A DNA stretch of 23,131 bases from JACDDK01 sp035689095 (lineage in GTDB: Bacteria; Actinomycetota; Rubrobacteria; Rubrobacterales; Rubrobacteraceae), in contig DASSMB010000242.1 of the NCBI GenBank assembly GCA_035689095.1, positions 1 through 23,131 on the forward strand, written 5' to 3'. Position numbers and translations under genes: made by a program. Under the pieces are notes generated by a model that saw nothing but the letters and a program-made list of their open reading frames with translations, was not told the origin of the DNA and searched no databases. Shown piece after piece: positions 14,095 through 22,774 of the stretch (within the stretch, counting starts at the first letter, position 1; each line of letters starts with the position of its first letter).

Positions 14095-14505
14095 TCACGC
14101 CGAGCGAGGGATAGCCGGAGAGTCCGCGAGACGGCGGACGGCGTCGAGTATATTCTCTATCGAGTCGGACTTCGAGATCACCTCCGAGGCGCCCGCACCG
14201 AGGGCCAGGTCGTGCCGTTCGGTCTCCAGGCTCACGGTCAGCACCAGCACAGCGATATGCGGAGCGTACTCTCTGAGCCAGTGGATCAGGTCGATCCCGT
14301 CGCCGTCCGGGAGCGTGAGATCTACAATAGCAACGTCCACATCTTCGAGACCGTCGTCCACCAGTTCGCCATGGCACTCGTCGAGCGTGCCGGCTTGCGC
14401 GACCACGTGAAGGTCGGGCTCTCCGTCAAGAAACAGGGCGAGCGCCTGACGGAACCAGAGATGGTCCTCGATCAGCAGCAGACGCCGCGTCTTTGTCTTC
14501 GTCAT
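14095..14505 (-). CDS. Single-domain response regulator (receiver only)
   Basis: A 136-residue CheY-like receiver. Acidic pocket residues around D14, phospho-acceptor D62 in IVDLTLPDGDG, switch T90 and K112 are all in place, so it should be phosphorylated by a histidine kinase. The sequence is closest to NarL/LuxR-type receivers, but the helix-turn-helix output domain is absent and the gene stops after the last receiver helix plus about 10 residues. Output must therefore be by protein contact or phosphotransfer. ATG at 14505 has AAGGAGG 9 bases upstream; an extended frame to 14556 lacks a ribosome site and runs through a hairpin. No kinase gene is in the window. Confidence 0.88.
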   Translation of the reverse strand: MTKTKTRRLLLIEDHLWFRQALALFLDGEPDLHVVAQAGTLDECHGELVDDGLEDVDVAIVDLTLPDGDGIDLIHWLREYAPHIAVLVLTVSLETERHDLALGAGASEVISKSDSIENILDAVRRLADSPAIPRSA

Positions 14506-14533
14506 CAAGGCATTCCTCCTTGCCGAGTAGTTC

Positions 14534-14581
14534 TCTTCCGCCAGCGCGGAAGACATGGGGGGACGCGGGCAGAGGCCCGCG
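14534..14581. promoter_or_regulatory. Two adjacent perfect hairpins between the Pro-rich protein and receiver genes
   Basis: TCTTCCGC/GCGGAAGA (14534-14541 with 14546-14553) is an 8-bp stem with a 4-base loop. CGCGGGC/GCCCGCG (14564-14570 with 14575-14581) is a 7-bp stem with a 4-base loop. Both lie in the 89-base gap, followed on the minus strand by the receiver's ribosome site. Neither has a T run, so a processing site, RNase barrier or weak terminator separating expression of the two genes is more likely than a simple terminator. Confidence 0.5.
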
Positions 14582-14594
14582 GCAAGGAGGCAGG

Positions 14595-15932
14595 TCAGCC
14601 GGGCCGCTCGGCGACCTGGGGGATAATGGAGTTCGGCTTCAGGACATCCTGGAAGAACCGGGTGGAGCCTCTGGGGACGCCGAGAGCCAGCATACCGGCG
14701 AGCACGAAGAGCATCAGGCCGGTGGAGCCGTTATGACACTGCCACGACCCGCTCGAAGAGCTACAGGAAGTGCCGCCGCCAGCAGGGACCGGGAAGGGGG
14801 CCGGCATCGGAACGGAAGCCGGACCGGGGGCCGGAGACGCTGGTGCGGCGGGAGCAGGCGCGTTCCTGGAAGGTTGAGCGGGAGCGGAGCGCTCATGTTT
14901 GCCCGCGAGACTGCCGATCAGGCCGGCAGCCGCCCGGAGCAGGCTGGTAGTCATCTCGTCAGCCTGCCGGTCGAGACGAGCCGCCTTACTAGAATAAGAT
15001 CCGAACAGGACATTCGCCGCCTCGATTACCCGGTCCGCGAGACTCCGTGTCATGATCGCGGCTCCGCGTCCGTCCTCGGCGAACGTCTGATGTGTTTCGA
15101 ACCCACCATCGGGCAGGTCCGCCGCGTCCGTAATCGGTGTCGCCAAAGGTAGTTCCGCGGCCAAAACGCCACCGCTACCCGAAGGTGGCTCCCGCGGAGA
15201 TACGGGCGACGAAGCGCCCATTGGAGCCGGCGCGGAGGCCAGCTGAGATTGAGCAGCCACCGGAGCAGAAGCCACAGGCGCGGGTGCAAGGTCCGCAACA
15301 GGCGCGGTCGAATCGACCGGCGCTCCCGAGACCGGCCCCGACACCTCCGGCGACGCAGCAGTTTCCGATAGCGATGGGACAATGGGAGCGGGCGCCGGTT
15401 CCGGACTCGGGGCTGGCGCTACATCGCTCGTCGGCAACGGCGCGGAATCTGTAGTCGGCTCCGGCGCGGGGTCGGACACTGGCGTAGGGTCCGAGACCAG
15501 TACCGGGTCCGGTGGCGGCGAAGTATCTAGCACGGGCGCCGGTGCTGGGTCGGGAGCCGGCGTCGGCGTCGGGTCGGGCGCTGGTGCCGGGTCGGGCGCT
15601 GGTGCCGGACTCGGTGAGGCTTGGTCGGTCGGCGCGGGGTCCGTGGTGGGCGGCGTAGAGGTATCCGCGTCTGGCGCAGGCGTAACGTCGGTCGATGGGG
15701 CGGGCTCCATTGTCGTCGTAGAGGGGTCTAGCGAAGCGTCACTGGTGGTGTCACTGACAGTTGTATCGGTGGTGGGATCGGCGCTCGCCAACGGGTCGTC
15801 TAGCGTCTGCGCCCGCGCCTGTCCGGTTGTCAGCAGTATCGCGGCGCAGAGCGTGGCGAGTATCAGCAGGATCTCGACGGTCCTTCCGTGCGGCTCGCGG
15901 CGGCGCTGTAGGTGGCAAAGTCTGCTTGCCAA
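14595..15932 (-). CDS. Secreted Pro/Ala/Asp-rich protein with C-terminal membrane segment
   Basis: A 445-residue surface or periplasm-facing protein of unknown function. TTG at 15932 is chosen (AGGAG 6 bases upstream), which gives a classical signal peptide: basic RRR and R17, a hydrophobic core and a cleavage site after ARA at about residue 41. Residues about 45-250 are low-complexity Pro, Ala, Thr, Asp and Ser with PAPDP-type repeats, typical of wall-spanning stalks. Around 275-360 is a more ordered helical region, then another Pro-rich stretch, a small Cys pair (CSSSSGSWQC) and a hydrophobic segment (TGLMLFVLAGMLALGV) with a short tail. There is no LPxTG sortase motif. It may anchor in the membrane and extend through the wall. 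It precedes the receiver gene. Confidence 0.75.
   Translation of the reverse strand: MASRLCHLQRRREPHGRTVEILLILATLCAAILLTTGQARAQTLDDPLASADPTTDTTVSDTTSDASLDPSTTTMEPAPSTDVTPAPDADTSTPPTTDPAPTDQASPSPAPAPDPAPAPDPTPTPAPDPAPAPVLDTSPPPDPVLVSDPTPVSDPAPEPTTDSAPLPTSDVAPAPSPEPAPAPIVPSLSETAASPEVSGPVSGAPVDSTAPVADLAPAPVASAPVAAQSQLASAPAPMGASSPVSPREPPSGSGGVLAAELPLATPITDAADLPDGGFETHQTFAEDGRGAAIMTRSLADRVIEAANVLFGSYSSKAARLDRQADEMTTSLLRAAAGLIGSLAGKHERSAPAQPSRNAPAPAAPASPAPGPASVPMPAPFPVPAGGGTSCSSSSGSWQCHNGSTGLMLFVLAGMLALGVPRGSTRFFQDVLKPNSIIPQVAERPG
15541..15606. repeat. Short tandem repeats coding for the PAPDP stalk
   Basis: Two perfect 18-bp units (15571-15588 and 15589-15606) sit within a longer stretch of degenerate copies, encoding the PAPDP-type repeats of the secreted Pro-rich protein. 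In-frame units of 18 bases can expand or contract by slippage without breaking the frame, so strain-to-strain length variation is expected. Confidence 0.7.
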
Positions 15933-15939
15933 AAGGTTC

Positions 15940-15958
15940 TCCTGATTCCGGAACAGGA
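15940..15958 (-). promoter_or_regulatory. Near-palindrome covering the ribosome site of the Pro-rich protein gene
   Basis: TCCTG-A-TTCCGGAA-CAGGA on the plus strand is two-fold symmetric apart from one extra A. In the transcript it would pair the AGGAG ribosome site with upstream bases. TATAGA (plus strand 15987-15992) is a possible -10 without a matching -35. The structure may reduce translation, or the same dyad could be an operator. Confidence 0.35.
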
Positions 15959-16052
15959 ATAAGGATACACCACCGCACAAAGTTCATCTATAGCAAAGCC
16001 ATCTGAAAACACGATGACCCGGCTACCGCGAGACCCGGAAGTTCTCCCCGCC

Positions 16053-17642
16053 TCAGGCCCTCCCGAAATCCCGCAGCAGGTCCGCGAGCGCGATCCGTCT
16101 GACTATCGGACGTCCATGCGGGCAGACCTCCCCGAACTCGCAGTCGGACCAATCGGCCAGGAGCGCCCGCATCTCCTCTACCGACAACTCTTCTCCGAAC
16201 TTCGTGGACCCCTTGCACGCCAGCGCCTTCGCCAGGTCCTCCCCGCCCGCCAGCGCCTCGACGGCCGCCAGGAGCGCCACCTCCGGATCCGTCACCAGGT
16301 CCGGCGCGGCGAGCACGCGTACCGCATCCGCTCCGAACGGCTCGAACCGGAAGCCGATGGAGTTCAACTCCGCCTCCAGACCCCATATCTCCGGCGCGAG
16401 GTCCTCCGGAAGCCGCGCTACCACGGGGTCCGGCAGCTTCATCGCCTCGCCTTTCGGGTTCTCCGAGAGCCGTTCGTACAGGATGCGTTCATGCGCTCCG
16501 TGCTGGTCCAGGATGATCAACTCCTCACCCTCCTGAGCGACTATGCACCTGCCCGCGAACTGCCCGATGAGCTTTAGCTCCGTGTTCCGTTCGTCCGGCG
16601 CCGCGCCACCAACGACCTCGCGCTCCACCGCCAGCGCCGCCCGGATGGTCCCGACCACCAGCGGATAGGCCGAGCGCCCGCCCCGCAGCCGCACCGCGCT
16701 CTTCGCCGGGTGGACGTTCACATCCACCTCGCCCGGTCCGAGATCCAGCCGCAGGAACGCCGCCGGATGCCGTCCCTTCGGCAAGAGATCCGCGTAGGCT
16801 TTCGCCACCGCCGGCGCGAACGAGTCCGTATCCACGACCCGCCCGTTCACCGCGACGTGCAGGTAGCGCCGGGTAGGGAAGCTCACCGAGAGTGGGCTCA
16901 CGAACCCCCACACCACCGGGTCCTCCAGTTCTACCAGGCTCCGCGCCAGCGAGAGACCGTGAGCCTGAGAGATACGCTCCCGCAGGTCTGCCGCCGCGGG
17001 CAGCGCCAGCACGCCTCGCCCGTCCGAGCGCAGGAAGAAGCCTGCCTCCGGGCGGCTCAGGGCGAGAGCTTGCACCACGGTCGCCACCGCGTTCGCCTCG
17101 GCCCGCGCCGTGCCCAGGAAGCCCCTGCGCACCGGCAAATTCAGGAACAGGTCCCGCGCCTCGACCGTAGTGCCCGACGGATGGGCGGCGGGTCCGGCCT
17201 CCACCGTCTCTCCGGCCAGGACCCTCACCCGCGTGCCGCGGGCGGCGCCGCGTTCGCACGTCGTCAGAGCGAGCAAAGAGACCGAACCGATAGCGTGCAG
17301 AGCCTCGCCCCGGAAGCCCAGAGACACGACGCGGGCCAGGTCGTCGGCCGTCTCGATCTTGCTGGTCGCGTGCTCCGCCACCGCGCGCTCCGCGTCCTCC
17401 GGCGACATCCCCGAGCCATCGTCCCGCACCCGGATCAGAGACACCCCGCCACCCTCGATGTCCACCTCGACCCTCGAAGCTCCGGCGTCCAGCGAGTTCT
17501 CGACCAGTTCCTTCACCGCCGATGCCGGTCGTTCTATAACCTCCCCGGCCGCGATCCTGTGCGCCACCTCCGGCGGCAGGACATGGACCTTTCCCCCGTA
17601 CTCCGCCAACTCTTCGGCAATGAGACGCGGAAAGAGTTTCAC
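16053..17642 (-). CDS. mutL: DNA mismatch repair protein MutL (endonuclease type)
   Basis: GHKL ATPase that links MutS mismatch recognition to strand incision. N-terminal ATPase motifs: VKELVENSLDAG (43-54), DDGSG (74-78) and GFRGEAL (109-115). The C-terminal domain has the nuclease motif DQHG-x2-E-x4-E (D379, E385, E390), ACK (475-477) and CPHGRP (507-512), so like B. subtilis MutL it should nick DNA itself, as expected where no MutH exists. The usual DQHA is DQHG here. 529 residues, compact linker. The GTG start overlaps the mutS stop in a GTGA 4-base overlap, so the two are translationally coupled. Confidence 0.96.
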   Translation of the reverse strand: MKLFPRLIAEELAEYGGKVHVLPPEVAHRIAAGEVIERPASAVKELVENSLDAGASRVEVDIEGGGVSLIRVRDDGSGMSPEDAERAVAEHATSKIETADDLARVVSLGFRGEALHAIGSVSLLALTTCERGAARGTRVRVLAGETVEAGPAAHPSGTTVEARDLFLNLPVRRGFLGTARAEANAVATVVQALALSRPEAGFFLRSDGRGVLALPAAADLRERISQAHGLSLARSLVELEDPVVWGFVSPLSVSFPTRRYLHVAVNGRVVDTDSFAPAVAKAYADLLPKGRHPAAFLRLDLGPGEVDVNVHPAKSAVRLRGGRSAYPLVVGTIRAALAVEREVVGGAAPDERNTELKLIGQFAGRCIVAQEGEELIILDQHGAHERILYERLSENPKGEAMKLPDPVVARLPEDLAPEIWGLEAELNSIGFRFEPFGADAVRVLAAPDLVTDPEVALLAAVEALAGGEDLAKALACKGSTKFGEELSVEEMRALLADWSDCEFGEVCPHGRPIVRRIALADLLRDFGRA

Positions 17643-19999
17643 CCCGCGAAGTCCTTGACGCCCTCGGCTTCGAGGCGGGTGAGGATCTCACCGGCCCGGT
17701 CCGTTACCTGGCGCGGCAGTCCGGCGAGCCTCGCGACGTGAACTCCGTAGGACGACGACTCCGCGCCGGCTTCTATCCTGTGCAGGAACACGATCTCGCC
17801 TCCCAACTCCTCGACGCTCGCCTTGTAGTTGCGGCATCCGGGCAGTATCTCCGCGAGCCGCGTAAGCTCGTGGTAGTGTGTGGCGAAGAGCGTGAGCGAC
17901 TGCACGTCGTCGTGCAGGTACTCGGCGATGGCCCAAGCGAGGCTCATCCCGTCGTAGGTCGAGGTCCCACGCCCGACCTCGTCCAGGATGACCAGGCTCC
18001 GCTCCGTCGCGCCGTTCAGGATGCTCGCCGCCTCCGTCATCTCGACCATGAACGTGGACTCCCCGCTAGCCAGCCGGTCCTCCGCCCCGACCCTGGTGAA
18101 GATGCGGTCCACTACACCCAGGGTAGCCTCATCCGCCGGGACGTAGGAGCCGGTCTGGGCCAGGAGCGTAATGATGGCGACCTGGCGCAGGTAGACGGAT
18201 TTGCCGGCCATGTTGGGGCCGGTGATGATCTGTAACCGCGAGTCCCCGTACACTTCCGAGTCGTTGGGCACGAAGGGTGTCCCCGTGTTGTGCTCCACGA
18301 CGGGGTGGCGCCCCCCGATGACCCGGATGCCGCGCCTCTGGGTCACCGCCGGGCGGCAGTAGCGAAGCTCGGTCGCGGCGGCGGCGAACGAGGCTACCAC
18401 GTCCACGACGGCCACGGCTCGGGCTATCTTCTGCAGCTCCGGCGCGGCCTCCTTCACGGCGGCGCGGATCTCCGAGAGGATCCGGCGCTCCAGCCGCTCC
18501 ACCTCGTCGCGCGCCGTGAGCATCCGCGATTCGTGCTCCTTCAACTCGACCGTGACGAAGCGGGCGTTGTGCTTTAGCGCCTTGCGGTGCTCGTAGCGAT
18601 CCGGCACCGCGCCGGTGTCCTTGCCCGCCACCTCGATGAAGTAGCCCTCGCCATCCCGGTAGCCGACCTTCAGGCTTTTCAGTCCGGTCTTGAGGCGCTC
18701 GTCGGCCTCGAAGCGGGTCAGCCAATCGTGCGCCCCGTCCCGGAACTCGCGGGCCTCGTCCAGCTCGCTCGAATAGCCGGCGCGGATGACCTCGCCGCTC
18801 TCCTCCGAGATCGCCGCCGAGATAAGCTCCCGCACGCCCGGCGGCTCCTCCATCGCCGCCAGCACTCGCGAGAGCAACGAGCTTCTTTCGGTCGCCGGAG
18901 CCAACACTTCCTTGAGCGGTCCGATGGCCTCAAGGGCTCCTTTGAGCGAGAGCAGGTCGTTCGGGGAGGCGGAGAGGCGGACTATCCGGGTGGCGATGCG
19001 CTCGATGTCCGGGATGCGAGAGAGCAGCTCGCGAACCTCCTCGCGCAGCATGTAGTCCGGCACGAGGGCGTCCACCGCCGCGAGACGCTGCTCGATGCGG
19101 TCCACCTCCAGCAGCGGCCGCTCCAGCCAGCGCCTGAGGGCGCGCTGGCCCATCGGGGTCCTGGTGCGGTCTATCGTCTCGATCAGGTCGTCCAAACCCA
19201 GGTTCCGGCGGGTGGCGGCGTCGAGGACCATCCCGGAGCCGGGGTCGTAAGGCCGGAAGGTCACGACCTGCTCCGGCGCGTGCCCGCCACGCAATGACGC
19301 AAGATATTGCAACAATGCGCCAGCCGCCCCCACGAGCGCGGGCCGCCCATCAAGTCCGAACCCCTTCAACCCCGACACCTGGAAGTGCCGCTTCAGAGCC
19401 TGCTCTCCGGCCGACGGCTCGAACGTCCAGCGCGGCGCGCTGCTCACCGTGGCGCGCACCTTCGGCAGGTTCTCGGCGGCGGTCCGCTCCGGCACGACCA
19501 GCTCCCGAGGCTGCCAGCGCTCCAGCTCGGCGGCCAACTGCTCCTCCGGCACCTCCGTGCCGGTGAACTCGCCGGTGGACGCCTCGACCACCGCTATCCC
19601 CGCCTGCCCGTCCCGGACCACGAACGCCGCCAGGTAGTTCGCCTCTCCGGCGGAGAGGACGTTGTCCTCGATGACGGTCCCCGGAGTAAGTATCCGGGTC
19701 ACTTCCCGCGTGAACTGCTTCGGCTTCGTCGGGTGCGGGCGCTGCTCGGCCACGGCGACCGAGTAGCCCTTGCGCAGCAGCGTCGCAAGGTGTTCCTGCA
19801 GGGCGTGTCCGGGCACTCCAGCGAGCGGGACGCGGCCTCCGTCGTAGCCGGCGGCCTCACGGCTCGTCAGGCGGATGGAGAGGGCCTGCGAAATCTTCTT
19901 CGCGTCCTCCTCGAAGGTCTCGAAGAAAGTACCAACCTGGTAGAAGAGGATCGTCCCCGGCGGCAGTTGCGCTTTCAGCTCTGCGTGGCGTCCCAGCAT
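17639..19999 (-). CDS. mutS: DNA mismatch repair protein MutS
   Basis: Dimeric clamp that recognises mismatches and small loops and recruits MutL. 786 residues, a little shorter than the usual 850. The mismatch-wedge Phe-x-Glu is present as F25-F-E27 within VGTFFETF (family usually GDFYELF). Connector, lever and clamp regions follow, then the ATPase with Walker A GPNMAGKS (594-601), STFMVEM, the Walker B region LVILDEVGRGTSTYDG and ATHYHEL. It ends soon after the ATPase, without the long C-terminal extension of E. coli MutS. The ATG start has a weak ribosome site. It heads the mutS-mutL operon and diverges from the carotenoid gene. Confidence 0.97.
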   Translation of the reverse strand: MLGRHAELKAQLPPGTILFYQVGTFFETFEEDAKKISQALSIRLTSREAAGYDGGRVPLAGVPGHALQEHLATLLRKGYSVAVAEQRPHPTKPKQFTREVTRILTPGTVIEDNVLSAGEANYLAAFVVRDGQAGIAVVEASTGEFTGTEVPEEQLAAELERWQPRELVVPERTAAENLPKVRATVSSAPRWTFEPSAGEQALKRHFQVSGLKGFGLDGRPALVGAAGALLQYLASLRGGHAPEQVVTFRPYDPGSGMVLDAATRRNLGLDDLIETIDRTRTPMGQRALRRWLERPLLEVDRIEQRLAAVDALVPDYMLREEVRELLSRIPDIERIATRIVRLSASPNDLLSLKGALEAIGPLKEVLAPATERSSLLSRVLAAMEEPPGVRELISAAISEESGEVIRAGYSSELDEAREFRDGAHDWLTRFEADERLKTGLKSLKVGYRDGEGYFIEVAGKDTGAVPDRYEHRKALKHNARFVTVELKEHESRMLTARDEVERLERRILSEIRAAVKEAAPELQKIARAVAVVDVVASFAAAATELRYCRPAVTQRRGIRVIGGRHPVVEHNTGTPFVPNDSEVYGDSRLQIITGPNMAGKSVYLRQVAIITLLAQTGSYVPADEATLGVVDRIFTRVGAEDRLASGESTFMVEMTEAASILNGATERSLVILDEVGRGTSTYDGMSLAWAIAEYLHDDVQSLTLFATHYHELTRLAEILPGCRNYKASVEELGGEIVFLHRIEAGAESSSYGVHVARLAGLPRQVTDRAGEILTRLEAEGVKDFAG

Positions 20000-20060
20000 G
20001 AGGCTATTCTACGGCCCGATCCCCCACCCGTCAGCCCCCAACCTCGCACACCGAACTACG

Positions 20061-20777
20061 GTGTATCCTGAGCCCGTGTACGACGCGGACCCCGGACTAT
20101 CGAAAGTTATCCTCGCCCATGCCGCACTCGGCGCCGCGCTGAACCTGGCTTTCTCGGGCAGGGACCGCGGTCTGCGCCGCGCTCTCGTATTGTTCGCGCT
20201 CGGCGCCGGCCTGCCGGCGCTGGGCGAGCTTCTCGTCACGGCTCCTCTGGGTCTCCTGCGTCACCGCACGCGGCCCCGAGTAGCGGGTGTGCCGCTCGGA
20301 GTCCTGCTCGGCTGGTACTGCGCTATCCACGGCTCCTTCACGGTGACGGCGCGGATTCTGGCGCGTTTACCGATAGATGAGGACCGGAGACACGCGGCCC
20401 TGCCGTTCGGCGCGGCGCTCGTCGGGACGAGCCTCGACCTGATCCTGGACCCGTTCGGCCTGGACGCCGGTCTCTGGGAGTGGACTACCGACGGCGTCTA
20501 TGCGCCGGAGGTAGTGGGCGCCAACGGACGCAGCGGCGTACCGCTTATCAACTACCTCGGTTGGATCTCGCTGGTGGCGAGCGTCGTGTACGTCCACAAA
20601 CGTCTCTTCGAGGACGGGACTTCGCCGGACCTGGACGCGAGCCGCATCCCCGGTTTGCTTCTCTTACCGTACTACCTGGCCGCGGCCGTCTGGGCGGTGA
20701 GGCGGCGAAGGCTTCGGTACCTGGTCTACTCGGTCATCTTTCCGGTCGCGCTGGGCGTGAGCCTGAGAGGCCGGTAA
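20061..20777 (+). CDS. cruF: Carotenoid biosynthesis protein, CruF-like (bisanhydrobacterioruberin hydratase family)
   Basis: Integral membrane protein with about seven hydrophobic segments. The motifs LDPFGLDAGLWEW and LINYLGW are those of the CruF/DUF422 carotenoid hydratase family, which adds water to C50 or acyclic carotenoids such as bisanhydrobacterioruberin; bacterioruberin pigments are known in Rubrobacter. 238 residues from GTG 20061. The start is uncertain: GTG 20076 could be leaderless, with TATCCT at 20064-20069 as -10, and ATG 19998 would abut the mutS start codon, leaving no promoter. No other carotenoid gene is in the window. Its stop codon shares a 13-base palindrome (20777-20789) with the convergent USP stop. 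Confidence 0.8.
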   Translation: MYPEPVYDADPGLSKVILAHAALGAALNLAFSGRDRGLRRALVLFALGAGLPALGELLVTAPLGLLRHRTRPRVAGVPLGVLLGWYCAIHGSFTVTARILARLPIDEDRRHAALPFGAALVGTSLDLILDPFGLDAGLWEWTTDGVYAPEVVGANGRSGVPLINYLGWISLVASVVYVHKRLFEDGTSPDLDASRIPGLLLLPYYLAAAVWAVRRRRLRYLVYSVIFPVALGVSLRGR

Positions 20778-20787
20778 GCGAAGTTCG

Positions 20788-21702
20788 CTAGTCTTGAGAG
20801 TGCGGGTAGATGAGGACCGGCCCGTCGGCGGCGCGGACTACCTTCGTGGAGACGCTCCCGACCCGCGACCGTTGGATGCGCCCCAGGCCGCGGGAGCCGA
20901 CCGAGATCATGGTCGGCTCTCCTGTCTCCGACGCTGTGTCCAGGAGCGTCAGCGCTATGCCGTCGATGCCGTCCGCGTCCTCATCCACCATCAGCTTCAC
21001 GTCGGGACGGCTCCCCAGGATACGCTCCAGGTCTTCCGCTCTCTCCCGTAGCTCGGCCTCCGCCTGCTTGAGGGCCTGCTCGACCATCCGGACCTCAAGA
21101 GGGCTGTGCGTCTGGGAAGACTTCAAGAGACGTGGATATACCTGAACCAGAGAGCCTCGCGCCCCGAAGAGCGCCCCGATGCTGGCCGCCAACTCCGCCG
21201 ACTTCCCCGCGTCATCCGAGGAGTCGTCCGCCATTATTATGCGCGAGGGCGGCCAGGCGTCGTCCTCGCAGCGGAGAACCAGTACCGGGCAGCGCGTGTG
21301 GTGGACGACGCCCTCCGAGACGCTGCCCATCAGGAGGCGCTTCACGCCGCCCAGACCCCTGCGACCCACGATCAAGAGCCCGGCCCCGATCTCCTCGCTG
21401 GCGGTCAGGATCTGATCTACCGGAGAGCCCATCATGAGCCGGGCCTCAGCGACCACGCCCCCGGACTCCTCGATGCGCTCCACCTGCTCGTCCAGCAGCC
21501 GCTGTCCGTGGCACGTGAATTCCGGAGAGCGCAGCCTGAGCGCGACGCTCATGTACTCCCGCGGCGGGATGAACTCGAAGGCGTGTACGACGTGCAGCTC
21601 CGAGCCGCTCCGCCCCGCCAGGTCGGTCGCCGCTCGCCTCGCAACGGCGGCGTCCTCCGACCCGTCGGTCGCCAGCAGTATCTTCGTCGGGAAGTATCCC
21701 AT
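20788..21702 (-). CDS. Tandem universal stress protein (two UspA domains)
   Basis: Cytosolic stress protein of 304 residues with two fused UspA folds, about 5-145 and 152-300. Both keep the ATP-binding pattern G-x2-G-x9-G-S: GRRGLGG ending in MGS in the first domain, GSRGLGR ending in VGS in the second, so it belongs to the ATP-binding class. The second domain has a long charged helix (about residues 208-230) inserted before its last strands. ATG has AAGGAG 6 bases upstream. It is the last gene of the terC/exchanger/USP group, 21 bases after the exchanger stop, which suggests a cation or redox stress role; that is inference. Confidence 0.93.
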   Translation of the reverse strand: MGYFPTKILLATDGSEDAAVARRAATDLAGRSGSELHVVHAFEFIPPREYMSVALRLRSPEFTCHGQRLLDEQVERIEESGGVVAEARLMMGSPVDQILTASEEIGAGLLIVGRRGLGGVKRLLMGSVSEGVVHHTRCPVLVLRCEDDAWPPSRIIMADDSSDDAGKSAELAASIGALFGARGSLVQVYPRLLKSSQTHSPLEVRMVEQALKQAEAELRERAEDLERILGSRPDVKLMVDEDADGIDGIALTLLDTASETGEPTMISVGSRGLGRIQRSRVGSVSTKVVRAADGPVLIYPHSQD

Positions 21703-21723
21703 CTCCTGCTCCTTTCCCCGTCG

Positions 21724-22737
21724 CTATAAGACGGCCACCACCGCCCCGACCACGAACGCCGCGTAGAAAACGCCCCCGATCAACAAGTGTCCCGCCCGTA
21801 GCTTCCCGGAGCTCTTGAGCACCAGGTACGCGATCCCCGCCGAGACGAGCGCCAGCGCCACAGCGAAGAGGTCCAGCCCCGTCAGGTCCCACTCCGTGAA
21901 CAGGATGCCGAACGTCACCGGGATGGTGCTCTGGAAGATCATGGCCCCGGTGACGTTCCCCATAGCCAGCGTATCCTTGCCGTCCCTGACCCAGAAGATC
22001 GAGTTGAACTTCTCCGGCAGTTCGGTGGCGAGCGGCGCGAGCACCAGCGCGATGAGGCCCGCCGGCAGCCCCAGGCCCGCCGCCGCGTGCTCGACCGCGT
22101 CCACGAAGAAGTGCGCTCCCGCGACGATGGCTCCCAGGCTCGCCAGCGCCTGCGCGGCTATGGCGAACGTCGGCGGGTTTTGGGTCCGGGGCAGGAACAG
22201 GAGCCTCTCCGGCACGTTCTCCAGGTGTCCGCCGGAGGAGAGGGTCAGCTTCGCGTACCAGGCGTATCCGGCCACAAGTGCCAGCGCCACGACGACCTTC
22301 AGGACGAGCGGCAGGTCCACCATACCAACCCCGGCGGCGATGGCGAAGAAGACCAGGAAGAAGCCGATATCGCGGCCGATGGTCGCGTTGTCCACGCTCA
22401 CCGCCGAGCCCTGCGAGCGGCGCCGCCGGAAGACCAGGACCGAGGCCCCGACGACGAACAGGGCGAGCGTCGCCAGCATGAACGGGGCGCCCAGGATCGC
22501 GCCGATCCCGATCGAGGCGCCGTCGCCGGAAGTGTCGCCGCTAATGACGGGCTGCAGGATGGCGACCACCGCGATCATGCTCTCCGGCAACGCGGTGCCG
22601 ACGGCGGCGAGCAGGCTGCCTACCGCTCCCTGTTGCATCCCCAGCCGCCCGCCCAGAAGCTCGACCGCGTTCGTAAAAAACGCTGCGCCGAGCAGGATGA
22701 CCACTAGTGCCAGTACGAACTCTATTATCGTGTACAA
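21724..22737 (-). CDS. Na+/Ca2+ exchanger (CaCA) family membrane protein
   Basis: A 337-residue protein with about ten hydrophobic segments in two homologous halves, the normal layout of bacterial CaCA exchangers (COG0530). The alpha-1 repeat has AVGTALPESMIAVVA (46-60) and the alpha-2 repeat has LATELPEKFNSIFW followed by AMGNVTGAMIFQ; the two acidic Glu of these repeats bind the cation. The usual second part of alpha-1, GNVIGSN, is GIGAILGAP here, so the ion may differ from Ca2+. The TTG start has AAAGGA about 5 bases upstream. It lies 37 bases after terC and 21 before the USP gene, all on one strand, so an operon is likely. Confidence 0.85.
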   Translation of the reverse strand: MYTIIEFVLALVVILLGAAFFTNAVELLGGRLGMQQGAVGSLLAAVGTALPESMIAVVAILQPVISGDTSGDGASIGIGAILGAPFMLATLALFVVGASVLVFRRRRSQGSAVSVDNATIGRDIGFFLVFFAIAAGVGMVDLPLVLKVVVALALVAGYAWYAKLTLSSGGHLENVPERLLFLPRTQNPPTFAIAAQALASLGAIVAGAHFFVDAVEHAAAGLGLPAGLIALVLAPLATELPEKFNSIFWVRDGKDTLAMGNVTGAMIFQSTIPVTFGILFTEWDLTGLDLFAVALALVSAGIAYLVLKSSGKLRAGHLLIGGVFYAAFVVGAVVAVL

Positions 22738-22774
22738 GGGGTTCCTTTCTGATTTCTTTTCTGATAGGTACTCG

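Noticed and set aside
15382..15945. Gly/Ser-rich plus-strand ORF resembling PE-PGRS or collagen-like repeats
   Set aside because: It is the reverse complement of the Pro/Ala-rich stalk codons. The minus-strand frame has the signal peptide and ribosome site, while this one has none.
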